A stretch of DNA of 64,000 nucleotides, taken from positions 1-64,000 of the forward strand of contig NZ_BMFG01000010.1 of NCBI RefSeq assembly GCF_014638005.1, given 5' to 3'. The position numbers and the translations under genes were made by a program. How positions within the stretch are numbered: position 1 is the first letter of the stretch; each line of letters opens with the position of its first letter. Source of the DNA: Flavobacterium orientale. GTDB taxonomy: Bacteria > Bacteroidota > Bacteroidia > Flavobacteriales > Flavobacteriaceae. The notes beneath the pieces are model-generated. The model had not been told where the DNA came from. It worked only from the letters and a program-made list of their open reading frames with translations, and made no database searches. Positions 8,583 to 17,696 of the stretch are shown here, in pieces.

Positions 8583-9032
8583 TTACTTTATCGATAACAA
8601 AAAATCGGATCTTTTACAAGATTCCATTTGAGGTATCTTGAAATTAGTAACCGCTTTATTTAATAATTGCTTGAGCATTCCAAAGTTACAAGGTTTCTTA
8701 ATGTACCGATTTGCTCCATGGCTAAACGTTTCTTCTATATCCTTTTCTAAAGCTGATGTGGAATACACAGCAATCGAAATTTCTTTAAACTTCCCTTCTC
8801 CTCTTATTTCTTTCAAGCATTCCAAGCCATTTTTACAAGGCATGTTGAGATCCAAAAAAATAAGATGGGGCAATGCCTCCGTATTTGTTTTTAAATACTC
8901 CATCAATTGCAACCCATTATTCACCATGTGAATGGTGTGTTTTATTTCCAAATCTTGAAACGCTACCTTAAATAGTAAGCGGTCGCCTTCATCGTCATCG
9001 GCCAGAAGTATACGAAGTGTTGCGTTTTCCAT
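8583..9032 (-). CDS. Single-domain response regulator
   Basis: A 149-residue receiver domain with the acidic pocket (LLADDDEGD), phospho-acceptor Asp in IFLDLNMP, Ser/Thr in VYSTSA and Lys in IKKPCN. It has no output domain, only a short C-terminal tail. It belongs to the 'CheY-like, LNMPxKNG' group common beside PAS hybrid kinases in Flavobacteria. The gene starts 5 bp after the stop of the CheB-CheR kinase, so the two are almost certainly cotranscribed, and this protein is a likely phosphoacceptor. Confidence 0.92.
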   Translation of the reverse strand: MENATLRILLADDDEGDRLLFKVAFQDLEIKHTIHMVNNGLQLMEYLKTNTEALPHLIFLDLNMPCKNGLECLKEIRGEGKFKEISIAVYSTSALEKDIEETFSHGANRYIKKPCNFGMLKQLLNKAVTNFKIPQMESCKRSDFLLSIK

Positions 9033-9037
9033 TGGTG

Positions 9038-12000
9038 TTATTTTTTGTCTGCCGGTATATAAATATCGAATGTTGTTCCTTTGTTTATTTCACTTGTAAC
9101 GGTGATAATCCCTTGGTGGTTTTCCACTATTTTTTTCACAATTGCCAATCCAATCCCTGTTCCGGCATATTGTTCTTTTCCGTGTAGTTTTTGGAATACT
9201 TCAAAAATTTTATCGTAGTATTCTTTTTCAAATCCAATCCCATTGTCTGAAATACTAATGTGACAGTATTTTTTGTCCGCTTCAATTTCCTTATGCTGTA
9301 TTTTTGCCCCTTTTACCTTGGTGCTTTTAATTACAATGTGAGGCGGGACATCCGGTTTTGAAAACTTCAGAGCATTACAAATTAGGTTTTGCATCAATTG
9401 ATTGAATTGATACACAATCACATTGGCATCACACAGTTTATCGGTGTCGAATGTGGCTTGCTTTTCGTCAATCATCTCTTTGATATCGGTTTTCACCTTA
9501 TCAATGATGGTATTCAAGTCGGTCGATTCAAATTTAATATCGGTAGTGTTTAAGCTTGAAAAACTCAACAAGTCCTCAATTAGCGTTCGCATCCGTTGGG
9601 CTGCATCTTCAATGAGATGAAAGTATTTCTGTCCGTCATCTGATAATTTTTCATTTTCTACTATTAAATCGGCAAACGTTTGAATTTTCCGCAAAGGTTC
9701 CTGTAAATCGTGACTGGACACATAGGCAAACGCTTCCAACTCTTTGTTTTTCTTGGTTAACTCTTCCGACCGCTTTTCTTTTTCAGCACTTTCAAAAAGC
9801 AACTTTTTATTTACTTCAAGTAATTCTGTCGTTCTTTTTGATACTGCTTTTTCTAATTCTTCTTTTTGTTCTTTTTGTTCCTGTATTTCTGTTTTAGAGC
9901 CTACCCACATTTTTATTTTACCGTCTTCATTTTTCAAAGCTATGGCCCTGGTTAGGTGCCATAGGTATTTACCGTCTTTACGAAGCATTCTGTTCTCCGA
10001 TTCATAATCGGCTCCGGTTTTAATGCATTCCTTCCATCGTTTTTTGTTTTTTGCCCAATCCTCCGGATGAATGATCTTTTCCCACCCCTCGCCTTTTAAC
10101 TCCTCAAAAGACATTCCGGTGTAGTTGAACAAAGTAGTATTAAAATAATTCTTGTTACCTGCTGCATCACAGGTCCACACTTTTTGTGGCATTAACTCGG
10201 CCATTAATCGGAATTTGTTTTCGCTTTCCTCAATCCTTTTTTGAGCACTAACTTCGGTAGTTACTTCATAGGCAATAACAGCTACACCCGAAATCGTTTC
10301 ATCGGCTTCTAAATAAGGTTGAAATACAAAATTAAAATAGACGTCTTCTAATTTCCTTTTACGTTTTAAAGGCACCAATACTTCATAGCCGTAAAACGGA
10401 TTGCCTGATTCAAAAACAGTTGTAAGCAAACCGGGAATAGTTCCATTTTTCAGCTCGGGTAATACTTTCAACAAAGGTTTGCCTTCGATATCATTTCCTT
10501 TATCCCAAATATTTTTTATACTGTCATTCGCCATCGTTATCACCATGCTTTTTCCTTTTAAAACAGCAAAAGCAAAGGGAGACTGCATGAACATCATGGT
10601 AAATCGCTTTTCACTTTCTTCAATCTTAGTGCGGGCAAGAGCTTGTTCGGTAATATCTTCAATAGATAACAGAATTAACTTTTCTGAATCATTTTGGTTG
10701 ATTACCTCCCTAGCATTCAGCAACATAATCATCCTGCCAACACTTGGAAAGGTATGCGTTACTTGAAAATCATTAAAAAAGGATTTTTCCGGTAGGATTT
10801 TCTCCAATAAGATTTGCAACTCGGGAATATCCCATTGTTTATCACCCAAATTATAAATCAAATGACCTTCGGTTTCCTTCTCGTTTAACTTGAATGTGCT
10901 GTAGAACGATTTATTGGCGGTTTTTATTCGCAATGATTTATCTAATACCAATAAAGGTTCCCGAATGTTTGCGACGATAGATTCAGCATAATTTCTGGCT
11001 GCCGCAATTTGTTCATTCAAGCTAATCATTTCGTGATTCACCACCATTAGTTCCTCGTTGGTACTTTGCAGTTCTTCTTTGCTCGTTTCCAGTTCTTCAT
11101 TCAAACTTTGTAGCTCTTCACTTCCACTAAGCAATTCTTCATTGGCACTTTGCAGTTCTTCGTTGGCCGCATCCTGGTCCTCCGTTATCCCTCGCATGTC
11201 TTCACGAGTTTGGGTGAGCTCCTGTTCCAACTGTTTGATGCGACTATCCTTTGCATCCGAAGTTGATTTGGATTTTGATGGACTATTTTTAATCGGTGTA
11301 TCCAAAGCACTCGATCCACCGGTATCATGAAAAAGAATTAGATAATGGGGTTCAATCATATTAGGCAATGGTACTGCTTCAATAGTAGTATTCACTAGTT
11401 GTCCATTAATTTCAACCGGTACATTATCTTTCTTCACCGCTTCTTTTGCTTTTCTTGTTTTGTGTAAGAGGCTTCGCAGTTCAAAAGCCAATCCGTTCTT
11501 TGCCAATACCAATAAATTATGACTCGGTTTGCCGGATGATTGCTCTAAATAACGACTGGTACTCCCGCGGTACTGCACAATGTCCATTGCTTCATTGATC
11601 ACAACACCGGTTGGTGTGTAATTGCTTAGTAAAATTTCATCGGCTGTTTTTTGAAAATCAGAACGCATAGTTTCGGTTTTGGGCTTCTCATTCCTACCCT
11701 TTAAATTTATTTCTGCTCGTGGACTTACCACATGTTTAAAACTGCTTGGTACATCCTTGCGAACATACAATTTCTCACTCTTTTTTACTGTAGCAAAGAG
11801 TTGTGGTACACCACTTGTTGTTTCAGAATTGCCAAGCAATAAGAACCCTTTTGGTTTTAGGGCATAATGAAAAGTAGTCAAGGCTTTTTTTTGCAAATAA
11901 GGCTCCATATAAATCAGCACATTGCGACAACTCAACAGGTCTATTTTTCCAAATGGCGGGTCTTTCAGAAAGTTGTGCGTGGTAAAAACACACATGTCTC

Positions 12001-13222
12001 TAATTTGGCGGTTTATCTGGTAATTCCCATTGGTTTTTGTAAAAAAAGCAGTCAAGCGTTCCGGTGAAATGCCGGACATCTCCTCTTTTTTATAGACACC
12101 ACTACGTGCTTTTAAAATGGCCGGTGCACTTAAATCACTGGCAAAAAGCTGTACGCGTTCTTCTAAATACATGGAAGCATGACTGCCTAAAAATTCTTTT
12201 ATACAAATGGCCATTGAATAGGCTTCTTCACCGGTACTGCAACCAGCTATCCAAATACGGATGGGTTCATCTACTTGCTTATTTTTTAAAAGAACCGGAA
12301 AAACATTGGCACATAAATTTTCGAAAATGTGGCTGTCTCTAAAAAATGAGGTTACCGGTATTAAAAGATCTTGGTATAAAATATCTTGTTCCGAAGGGTT
12401 ATCTCTAAGGTGTTGTAAATAATCCGCAGGATGTGTATTTTTATTAATCGCCATTCTACGGAGGATTCTTCTGCGAATGGTGGTTTGCTTGTAATAGGTA
12501 AAATCAGTTCCTTTACGAATGTGAAGCAAAGCATTGATTTGTTTAAACACTTCTTCATCCTCCATAGCTAAATTTTGTTCCACTGTGGTGGGTGTATTTA
12601 AAATTTTAACCACTTCCAGAAGTTTCTCAGGTATTTCATCAGGTGAAATAACAAAATCAACCACGCCTGCTTGAATAGCACTGGAAGGCATATCCGGATA
12701 GGCAGAAGACGCTTCATCCTGAGCAAAGGTAATACCGCCATGGTCTTTAATGGCTTTCAAACCTAATGTTCCATCAGCACCGGTACCGGTAAGCACCACA
12801 CCAATAGCATGGGTTTGGTGAATGATAGCTAAAGAAGTAAAGAAAAGGTCAATGGGCAAATTGCGTTCGTTTTCACTTTTCTCCGGACGTGGAGCTAATT
12901 GCAATACCCCATCGGAGGCCACCATAACTTTGTTACTTGGGATGACATAGATGTGGTTCGGTTCAACAAAAATATCATCCTCAATGGTTAGCACAGGAAT
13001 AGGCGTTACCTTTTGTAATATTTCGGCCAATTGACTCTCATATTCAGGATGTAAATGTTGTACCAATACATAGGCCATACCACTATCCAAAGGAATGGCT
13101 TTTATTAATTTTTTAAATGCATCCAATCCTCCCGCCGAAGCACCAATCCCTACAACAGGAAACAGATTTTCTGATTTAATTAATTTTTTAAGATGCTTGT
13201 TATTTGAAGATTCAGATTTCAT
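9038..13222 (-). CDS. CheB-CheR-PAS histidine kinase fusion (1394 aa)
   Basis: Domains in order: CheB methylesterase (about 20-210; GIGASAGGLDAF, VQHLHP, VVLTGTGADG, with the Ser, His and Asp of the active site); CheR methyltransferase (about 225-490; WIAGCSTGEEAYSMAI); a Glu/Gln/Asn-rich coiled coil (about 660-740); three PAS domains; a HisKA domain with the phospho-acceptor His in SSHDLQEPLRK; and an HATPase with NALKFS, DNGIGF and GTGIGLAIVKKI. The start MKSES at 13222 is preferred: it overlaps the upstream regulator stop by 11 bp, suggesting translational coupling, and the motif spacing is unaffected. No chemoreceptor, CheA or CheW is nearby, so this is a stand-alone sensor, not a chemotaxis enzyme. 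The stress-like neighbours suggest what it controls. Confidence 0.93.
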   Translation of the reverse strand: MKSESSNNKHLKKLIKSENLFPVVGIGASAGGLDAFKKLIKAIPLDSGMAYVLVQHLHPEYESQLAEILQKVTPIPVLTIEDDIFVEPNHIYVIPSNKVMVASDGVLQLAPRPEKSENERNLPIDLFFTSLAIIHQTHAIGVVLTGTGADGTLGLKAIKDHGGITFAQDEASSAYPDMPSSAIQAGVVDFVISPDEIPEKLLEVVKILNTPTTVEQNLAMEDEEVFKQINALLHIRKGTDFTYYKQTTIRRRILRRMAINKNTHPADYLQHLRDNPSEQDILYQDLLIPVTSFFRDSHIFENLCANVFPVLLKNKQVDEPIRIWIAGCSTGEEAYSMAICIKEFLGSHASMYLEERVQLFASDLSAPAILKARSGVYKKEEMSGISPERLTAFFTKTNGNYQINRQIRDMCVFTTHNFLKDPPFGKIDLLSCRNVLIYMEPYLQKKALTTFHYALKPKGFLLLGNSETTSGVPQLFATVKKSEKLYVRKDVPSSFKHVVSPRAEINLKGRNEKPKTETMRSDFQKTADEILLSNYTPTGVVINEAMDIVQYRGSTSRYLEQSSGKPSHNLLVLAKNGLAFELRSLLHKTRKAKEAVKKDNVPVEINGQLVNTTIEAVPLPNMIEPHYLILFHDTGGSSALDTPIKNSPSKSKSTSDAKDSRIKQLEQELTQTREDMRGITEDQDAANEELQSANEELLSGSEELQSLNEELETSKEELQSTNEELMVVNHEMISLNEQIAAARNYAESIVANIREPLLVLDKSLRIKTANKSFYSTFKLNEKETEGHLIYNLGDKQWDIPELQILLEKILPEKSFFNDFQVTHTFPSVGRMIMLLNAREVINQNDSEKLILLSIEDITEQALARTKIEESEKRFTMMFMQSPFAFAVLKGKSMVITMANDSIKNIWDKGNDIEGKPLLKVLPELKNGTIPGLLTTVFESGNPFYGYEVLVPLKRKRKLEDVYFNFVFQPYLEADETISGVAVIAYEVTTEVSAQKRIEESENKFRLMAELMPQKVWTCDAAGNKNYFNTTLFNYTGMSFEELKGEGWEKIIHPEDWAKNKKRWKECIKTGADYESENRMLRKDGKYLWHLTRAIALKNEDGKIKMWVGSKTEIQEQKEQKEELEKAVSKRTTELLEVNKKLLFESAEKEKRSEELTKKNKELEAFAYVSSHDLQEPLRKIQTFADLIVENEKLSDDGQKYFHLIEDAAQRMRTLIEDLLSFSSLNTTDIKFESTDLNTIIDKVKTDIKEMIDEKQATFDTDKLCDANVIVYQFNQLMQNLICNALKFSKPDVPPHIVIKSTKVKGAKIQHKEIEADKKYCHISISDNGIGFEKEYYDKIFEVFQKLHGKEQYAGTGIGLAIVKKIVENHQGIITVTSEINKGTTFDIYIPADKK

Positions 13223-13709
13223 CTTTTGCTGCTTTTTTGTCGCTTGCAATCACAAAATTCTCTTGTTTTGGCAATTGGATATTTCCTTCTGCAATAATGG
13301 TAAGAGCTTTATAAATTACTTCTTTGAGGTCTGAAAATTTAGCGGGCTTAGTAATGTAATAGTGTGCCGCATCTCTAAAAACCGTTTTCACTTTTGCCTG
13401 ATCATTCGCTGTAGAAAAAACAATAACCGGCAGGTCATACAATTTTTCATCGCGTTTGATTTGCCCTAAAGCAACAAAACCATTTTTTCGAGGCATATTA
13501 AGATCAAGGAAAAGCACATCGGGCATGATGTGTCCTGCTTGTGACATTGTGTATAATAGTTCCTCCCCATCCATAAACGTGGTGAGGTTTGCCGTTACAG
13601 GCAACTCGTTTAACGCTTTTTCAAAAAGCTGGCAATCGGCTTCATCATCATCAGCCAGATAGATAGCAAGCGATCTTACAATCGGCTTCATTGTATCAAT
13701 TGTTTTCAT
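13212..13709 (-). CDS. Single-domain response regulator
   Basis: A 165-residue receiver domain: acidic pocket LADDDEAD, phospho-acceptor Asp in LFLDLNMPRKNG, Thr in VFSTAND and Lys in ITKPAKF. It is the first gene of a three-gene minus-strand operon (regulator, CheB-CheR kinase, regulator); its stop overlaps the kinase start by 11 bp. It resembles the regulator at 8583-9032, so the kinase is bracketed by two related phosphoacceptors. A -7 box lies about 130 bp upstream. Confidence 0.92.
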   Translation of the reverse strand: MKTIDTMKPIVRSLAIYLADDDEADCQLFEKALNELPVTANLTTFMDGEELLYTMSQAGHIMPDVLFLDLNMPRKNGFVALGQIKRDEKLYDLPVIVFSTANDQAKVKTVFRDAAHYYITKPAKFSDLKEVIYKALTIIAEGNIQLPKQENFVIASDKKAAKDEI

Positions 13710-13839
13710 AGTAAAAAATTTTAGATGTGAAATAATTCTTTCAGGTTAAGAGTAATGTATGCTCCCATAAGATACATAACATAAGAATCGTACATCAAAT
13801 TTATAATGGCTGCGAAAAGAAAAAACCATTAGATTGTAA

Positions 13840-13847
13840 CAAAGTTA
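13840..13847 (-). promoter_or_regulatory. Putative -7 box for the kinase operon
   Basis: The reverse complement reads TAACTTTG, matching the Bacteroidota -7 consensus TAnnTTTG, about 130 bp upstream of the first response regulator. No clear -33 TTG was found, so this is a pattern match only. Confidence 0.4.
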
Positions 13848-13982
13848 TGCTATTTAGGTGGTACAAAATTACATTTAGTGTTTTATTTTGGGAAATTGGG
13901 GAAGGGATGTGTAATTTAGATTATTTGTTGGATTGTTAGATTATTGGATTGTTTTAATACTAAAAAACATTTACTCCAACAA

Positions 13983-14225
13983 CACCCACCCATGTAGGAG
14001 TCCCGTAGGGACGGAACATATTGTAGCAACGGATTTTAATCCGTTGGTAAATAATCAAACAAATTGTAGCAACGGATTTCAATCCGTTGGTAAATAAAAA
14101 CAAATCATATTACAACAACGGATTTCAATCCGTTGGTAAATAAAAACAAATCATATTACAACAACGGATTTCAATCCGTTGGAATGGTTCAAATAATATT
14201 GCAACAACGAATTTTAATCCGTTGC
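13983..14225. repeat. Composite palindromic repeat cluster (5' flank of copper island)
   Basis: One hairpin GTCCCGTAGGGAC (14000-14012) is followed by five copies of the near-perfect palindrome CAACGGATTTCAATCCGTTG, or a one- or two-base variant, at 14027, 14070, 14116, 14162 and 14205, spaced 43-46 bp. Spacers contain TAAATAAAAACAAATCATAT-like sequence. The pattern is that of a REP-type dispersed element. Related composites lie at 24879, 26035-26300 and 27855-28040. No repeat-associated transposase is in the window. Confidence 0.9.
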
Positions 14226-14310
14226 GAAACAAACAAAACAAATGCTATGATTTCAATCAATTGCTAAAATAACCAAAACATCCATTTTCAGGTTTTAACA
14301 TAAAATTAAT

Positions 14311-14339
14311 TAAGAAACAGCAATTTCTTAGTAAGTTTG
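14311..14339 (+). promoter_or_regulatory. Promoter of the Cys-rich gene with overlapping inverted repeat
   Basis: TAAGTTTG at 14332-14339 matches TAnnTTTG and lies 17 bp before the ATG. Immediately upstream, TAAGAAA (14311-14317) and TTTCTTA (14324-14330) form a 7-bp inverted repeat with a 6-bp spacer, placed where a regulator would block or aid polymerase. Regulation by copper is inferred from the gene order only. Confidence 0.5.
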
Positions 14340-14356
14340 TAACTTATTCATTACTA

Positions 14357-14749
14357 ATGAAACATTTATTCACATTTTGCATTGTTCTGATCAGCTTCCT
14401 TTTGGTTCCTGATACGGCCATGGCATGTGTGAAGATGAAGGCGAAAAAATCGTGTTGTATTGAATCGATTAAAGAAACTACGGAAACGTCAACTTGTTGC
14501 TCCACAAAAGAAGCTTCTTCTGACTCCTGTTGTGCTTCTGATTCCAAAGGATGTGATAACTCCTGCAACAATGGAACTTGCACCTGTTTTGCCACGTGCT
14601 CTGTTACACCGGTAAGCTTTATTACAACTTTTGATTATGACTACAATCCGGTGGTTTTCCCCGGTTATAAAAAAGTAAAATTTTTATATACTACACCTTC
14701 CCTTTCTGAAGGTTTTTCGTCCATTTGGCTAATTCCTAAAATAAGCTAA
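14357..14749 (+). CDS. Secreted Cys-rich protein of the copper island
   Basis: A 130-residue protein with a signal peptide (FLLVPDTAMA). The middle third is packed with Cys in CC and CxC arrangements (KKSCCIES, TSTCCSTKE, SDSCCASD, CDNSCNNGTCTC), resembling a metal-binding segment. The C-terminal part is free of Cys and ends in SSIWLIPKIS, which I recall as a conserved ending in similar Flavobacterium proteins beside copper genes. It is probably a periplasmic metal buffer or sensor. It is separated from the next gene by 180 bp carrying several inverted repeats, so it may be transcribed separately. Confidence 0.75.
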   Translation: MKHLFTFCIVLISFLLVPDTAMACVKMKAKKSCCIESIKETTETSTCCSTKEASSDSCCASDSKGCDNSCNNGTCTCFATCSVTPVSFITTFDYDYNPVVFPGYKKVKFLYTTPSLSEGFSSIWLIPKIS

Positions 14750-14756
14750 AACCCTT

Positions 14757-14801
14757 TTTTGACAGCCCTACGTGTGTCAAAATTATATAGTTTTAACTAT
14801 A
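14757..14801. promoter_or_regulatory. Two adjacent inverted repeats before the HMA-DUF3347 gene
   Basis: TTTTGACA (14757-14764) pairs with TGTCAAAA (14775-14782), with a 10-nt loop, just after the Cys-rich gene stop. TATAGTTTTAACTATA (14786-14801) is a second, perfect palindrome. The direct repeat GTCAACTAGTGTCAACT follows at about 14811-14827. The first hairpin lacks a T tract, so a simple terminator is unlikely; operator function is possible. Confidence 0.5.
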
Positions 14802-14929
14802 ATCATTACCGTCAACTAGTGTCAACTGTGATTTAAAGTGTTCGATAACTAGTAGGCCATTTTACTAAATCAATTTAATTTATTATTCATTCTTCAAAGT
14901 TTTACGCTTTGATAACAATTTATTACATT

Positions 14930-15916
14930 ATGAAAAAAACAATCATAAACGTACTGATAGCCACATTTTTCGTGCTATCGGCTACCACACAAGCACAAAT
15001 AAAAAACACAGAAACAGCGTCAACTAAAGTATATGGCAACTGTGGCATGTGTAAAAAAACTATTGAAAAAGCAGGAACAATTAATAAGGAAGCGACTGTG
15101 GTTTGGGATGTCAATACGAAAATGGCAACACTCACTTTTGACAGTAAAAAAACCAACCAAGATGCCATTTTGAAACGCATTGCTTTGGCCGGTTATGACA
15201 ACGAACAGTTTTTAGCTCCCGATGATGTTTATGCTAACTTACACGGTTGTTGTCAGTATGAGCGAGAAGCTAAAACTGCGGTAAAACCTCATGAGCATCA
15301 TACAACTGTGGTTGTTACCACTCCTGAAGCACCAATGGATCATTCCAAGCACGTTGTAACTGCACCAAAAGCAGAAACCAAGAAAGAACAACAAGCAACT
15401 GCGGTTGTTACCACACCTGAAGCACCTAAGGATCATTCCAAGCACGTTGCTCCTGCACCAAAAGTGGTAACCAAAATTCAAAAAACCAATATGTTATTGC
15501 CTGTTTTTGAAGCTTATTTTAGTGTAAAAGATGCCATGATACAATCGGACGGCTCGGCAACTGCTACAAAAGGAAAACTGTTACTGGCAGCGATTGAAAA
15601 GGTTGATATGAACCAACTCGGAGCCAAAGAACACGACGTTTGGATGCAAGTTCTCCGTCCATTAAAACAAACTGTTCAAAAAATAAGCGAGACTAAAAAC
15701 ATTGGTACACAACGCGGTCAATTGGATCTCCTTTCTAAAAACATGCTTAACTTAGCAAAGGTTTCGAAGTGGGACTTTGCAATTTATAACCAACATTGCC
15801 CCATGGCGAATGATGGTAAAGGTGGGAATTGGTTAAGCAAACAAAACACCATTAAAAACCCCTATTACGGTTCAAAAATGATGACCTGTGGTAGTACTGT
15901 TGAAACCCTTAAATAA
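14930..15916 (+). CDS. Exported HMA-DUF3347 copper-binding protein
   Basis: 328 residues from MKKTII; the upstream in-frame start adds only MITIYYI. After a signal peptide (SATTQAQ) comes an HMA-like domain with the metal site GNCGMCKKT. A linker follows with two copies of TTPEAPxDHSKHV, each bearing His. The C-terminal ~150 residues are a DUF3347 domain: LLPVFEAYFSVKDAM near its start, then NQHCPMANDGKGGNWLSK and NPYYGSKMMTCGS, with Cys, Met and His suited to copper. The family is common in Bacteroidota copper and efflux clusters. The TlpA gene starts 5 bp later, so the two form an operon. A role as periplasmic copper chaperone is inferred. Confidence 0.88.
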   Translation: MKKTIINVLIATFFVLSATTQAQIKNTETASTKVYGNCGMCKKTIEKAGTINKEATVVWDVNTKMATLTFDSKKTNQDAILKRIALAGYDNEQFLAPDDVYANLHGCCQYEREAKTAVKPHEHHTTVVVTTPEAPMDHSKHVVTAPKAETKKEQQATAVVTTPEAPKDHSKHVAPAPKVVTKIQKTNMLLPVFEAYFSVKDAMIQSDGSATATKGKLLLAAIEKVDMNQLGAKEHDVWMQVLRPLKQTVQKISETKNIGTQRGQLDLLSKNMLNLAKVSKWDFAIYNQHCPMANDGKGGNWLSKQNTIKNPYYGSKMMTCGSTVETLK

Positions 15917-15921
15917 GTAGT

Positions 15922-16392
15922 ATGAAAAATAGTATCCTTTCTTGTCTCTTTTTGTTTTGCTTGACGCAGGCAAATGCCCAACTTAATTTAGGTGACCCAT
16001 TACCTGCTGTGTTTTTGAAAAACACTACAGATGTCAATCAAAGTATTGCAACGTATTCAGGCAAAGTAGTTTTAATTGACTTCTGGGCTGCCTGGTGTGG
16101 TCCGTGCCGATTAGCCAATAGAAAATTAGTGAAATTATATAACGCCACTTCCCGAGAGCAATTTGAAATTATTGGCATCTCTTTGGATGTAAAACCGGAG
16201 CTGTGGAAAAAAGCCATTGAAAAAGATAATATCAAATACATGCAAGTCATCGATCCAAAAGGGTTTGATGCTCCCACTGCGATACAGTTTGGTGTGGAAC
16301 AACTTCCTGCCTCTTTTCTGTTTGATGCCAACGGCATTCTAATTGCCATTAATCCTACTGAAGAACAAATTAAAAAACATTTAAATCAATAA
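15922..16392 (+). CDS. TlpA-like periplasmic thioredoxin
   Basis: 156 residues with a signal peptide (LTQANAQ) and a thioredoxin fold. The active site is WAAWCGPCRL; the cis-Pro loop is in LPASFLFD. This is the TlpA/ResA branch that reduces or transfers thiols outside the cytoplasm. It lies between two CxxC-bearing HMA proteins, 5 bp after one and 3 bp before the other, so keeping their metal-binding Cys reduced is the most natural role here. That link is inference. Confidence 0.92.
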   Translation: MKNSILSCLFLFCLTQANAQLNLGDPLPAVFLKNTTDVNQSIATYSGKVVLIDFWAAWCGPCRLANRKLVKLYNATSREQFEIIGISLDVKPELWKKAIEKDNIKYMQVIDPKGFDAPTAIQFGVEQLPASFLFDANGILIAINPTEEQIKKHLNQ

Positions 16393-16395
16393 ATC

Positions 16396-16884
16396 ATGAG
16401 AATTCCAATTTATATCCTTCTTTTGTTAATGAGTCTGTCAACTACGGCTCAAATTTCAAAAATCGAAATTCAAGCTACCGGCTTGACTTGTTCCATGTGT
16501 TCCAATGCCATCAACAAGCAATTGAAAAGCCTTTCGGACGTTGAAAATGTTACGACCGACTTAAATACGAACACTTTTGTAGTGTTTCTGAAGCCGAACA
16601 ACACTTTTACACCTAAAACCTTTAAAGATAGTGTGGAAAAAGCCGGTTTTTTTATTGGGACTATGGTAGTAACGCTGGATAACTCTTATCTTCAGTCGAA
16701 CACCAATCAATTCATTGCACTGGAAGATAAAACAGTCACATCATCAAATGAAGCTGCTATCAGAATTTTAGACAAAGGCTATGTCACACAAAAAGAATAC
16801 AAAAAATTACAAAAGAAATACGCCAAAGTGGCTTCCTACAGTGGTGTAAATGAAGAAGTGTATCATTATAAATTCAACAACTAA
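16396..16884 (+). CDS. Exported single-HMA copper-binding protein
   Basis: 162 residues. A signal peptide (LSTTAQ) precedes an HMA domain with the site TGLTCSMCSNAI. The C-terminal part (IRILDKGYVTQKEYKKLQKKYAKV) is helical and unrecognised. Heavy-metal-associated domains usually deliver Cu(I) between partners; an exported copy fits a periplasmic relay. Its stop overlaps the next start in TAATG. Confidence 0.88.
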   Translation: MRIPIYILLLLMSLSTTAQISKIEIQATGLTCSMCSNAINKQLKSLSDVENVTTDLNTNTFVVFLKPNNTFTPKTFKDSVEKAGFFIGTMVVTLDNSYLQSNTNQFIALEDKTVTSSNEAAIRILDKGYVTQKEYKKLQKKYAKVASYSGVNEEVYHYKFNN

Positions 16885-17696
16885 TGCCAAAGTTACTTCT
16901 GACCGCCTTACTTTTTGTTTTCGCATCACAAAGTAAGGCTCAAGAACTGTTTGTAGTTACCGACCCGGCAAGTAATGTTCCTGCCAACTCGCTGAGTGTA
17001 CGATTAAGCAACTCGCTTTTTAAAGAGGCTTTAGCAACCGGCTACAATTACCATTTAATGCCCGAAGTAACTTGGGGTATGAATAAAAATTTGATGTTAC
17101 GCGGCACTGCTTTTCTCAGTGACCGAAGCAATGCATTGTATGCCGAAGGAGGCAGTGTGTATGCCAAGTACCGTTTTTTTTCTACGGATGATCTCAACAG
17201 TCATTTCCGATTAGCCGCTTATGGGCGATACAGTATGAACCGTGCCGATATCCATCAGGAACAAATTGATATTATGGGACACAATACGGGCTATGAAGTA
17301 GGTTTTGTCGCCACCAAACTTATAAAAAAAGTAGCAATAAGCTCTTCCGTGAGTTTTGAAAAAGCGTTGGACAACCAACCCGATCATCCTTTCCCTTCGC
17401 AGTTTGGGAACCATGCCACCAATTACACGTTCTCATTAGGTAAACTAATGCATCCGAAGGTATACACCAGTTACAAACAGACCAATATCAATTTGATGTT
17501 GGAGTTTGTAGGTCAAACCATCAACACCAACGGAAAATCCTATTTAGATGTGGTGCCTGCGGTGCAGTTTATCATTAACAGTCAAGCCCGAATTGATGTG
17601 GCCTACCGTTATGAAGTATTAAGTTCTATGTTGCGAACCGCACCTAACGGCTTTTATTTAAATCTTGAATATACCTTTTTTAACCTAGCCAAATGA
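16884..17696 (+). CDS. Predicted outer-membrane beta-barrel protein of the copper island
   Basis: 270 residues with a signal peptide (FASQSKAQE). The mature part alternates polar and hydrophobic/aromatic residues in strand-length blocks with turns (LMPEVTWGMNKNLMLRGTAFLSD, split by turns; VYAKYRFFSTDD; IDVAYRYEVLSS) and ends in LNLEYTFFN, the pattern of a small transmembrane beta-barrel with a terminal aromatic residue. No family is recognised. It overlaps both neighbours (TAATG upstream, ATGA downstream), so it is translated with the HMA and DUF2911 genes. It may be an outer-membrane copper channel or a structural component. Confidence 0.7.
   Translation: MPKLLLTALLFVFASQSKAQELFVVTDPASNVPANSLSVRLSNSLFKEALATGYNYHLMPEVTWGMNKNLMLRGTAFLSDRSNALYAEGGSVYAKYRFFSTDDLNSHFRLAAYGRYSMNRADIHQEQIDIMGHNTGYEVGFVATKLIKKVAISSSVSFEKALDNQPDHPFPSQFGNHATNYTFSLGKLMHPKVYTSYKQTNINLMLEFVGQTINTNGKSYLDVVPAVQFIINSQARIDVAYRYEVLSSMLRTAPNGFYLNLEYTFFNLAK

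Noticed and set aside
9038-13709. Chemotaxis operon
   Set aside because: CheB and CheR are domains of a hybrid kinase; no receptor, CheA, CheW or motor gene is present.
14027-14224. CRISPR array (five short palindromic repeats at ~45-bp spacing)
   Set aside because: The interspersed sequences are themselves similar, the repeat is a short palindrome, no cas genes are near, and single copies are scattered elsewhere.
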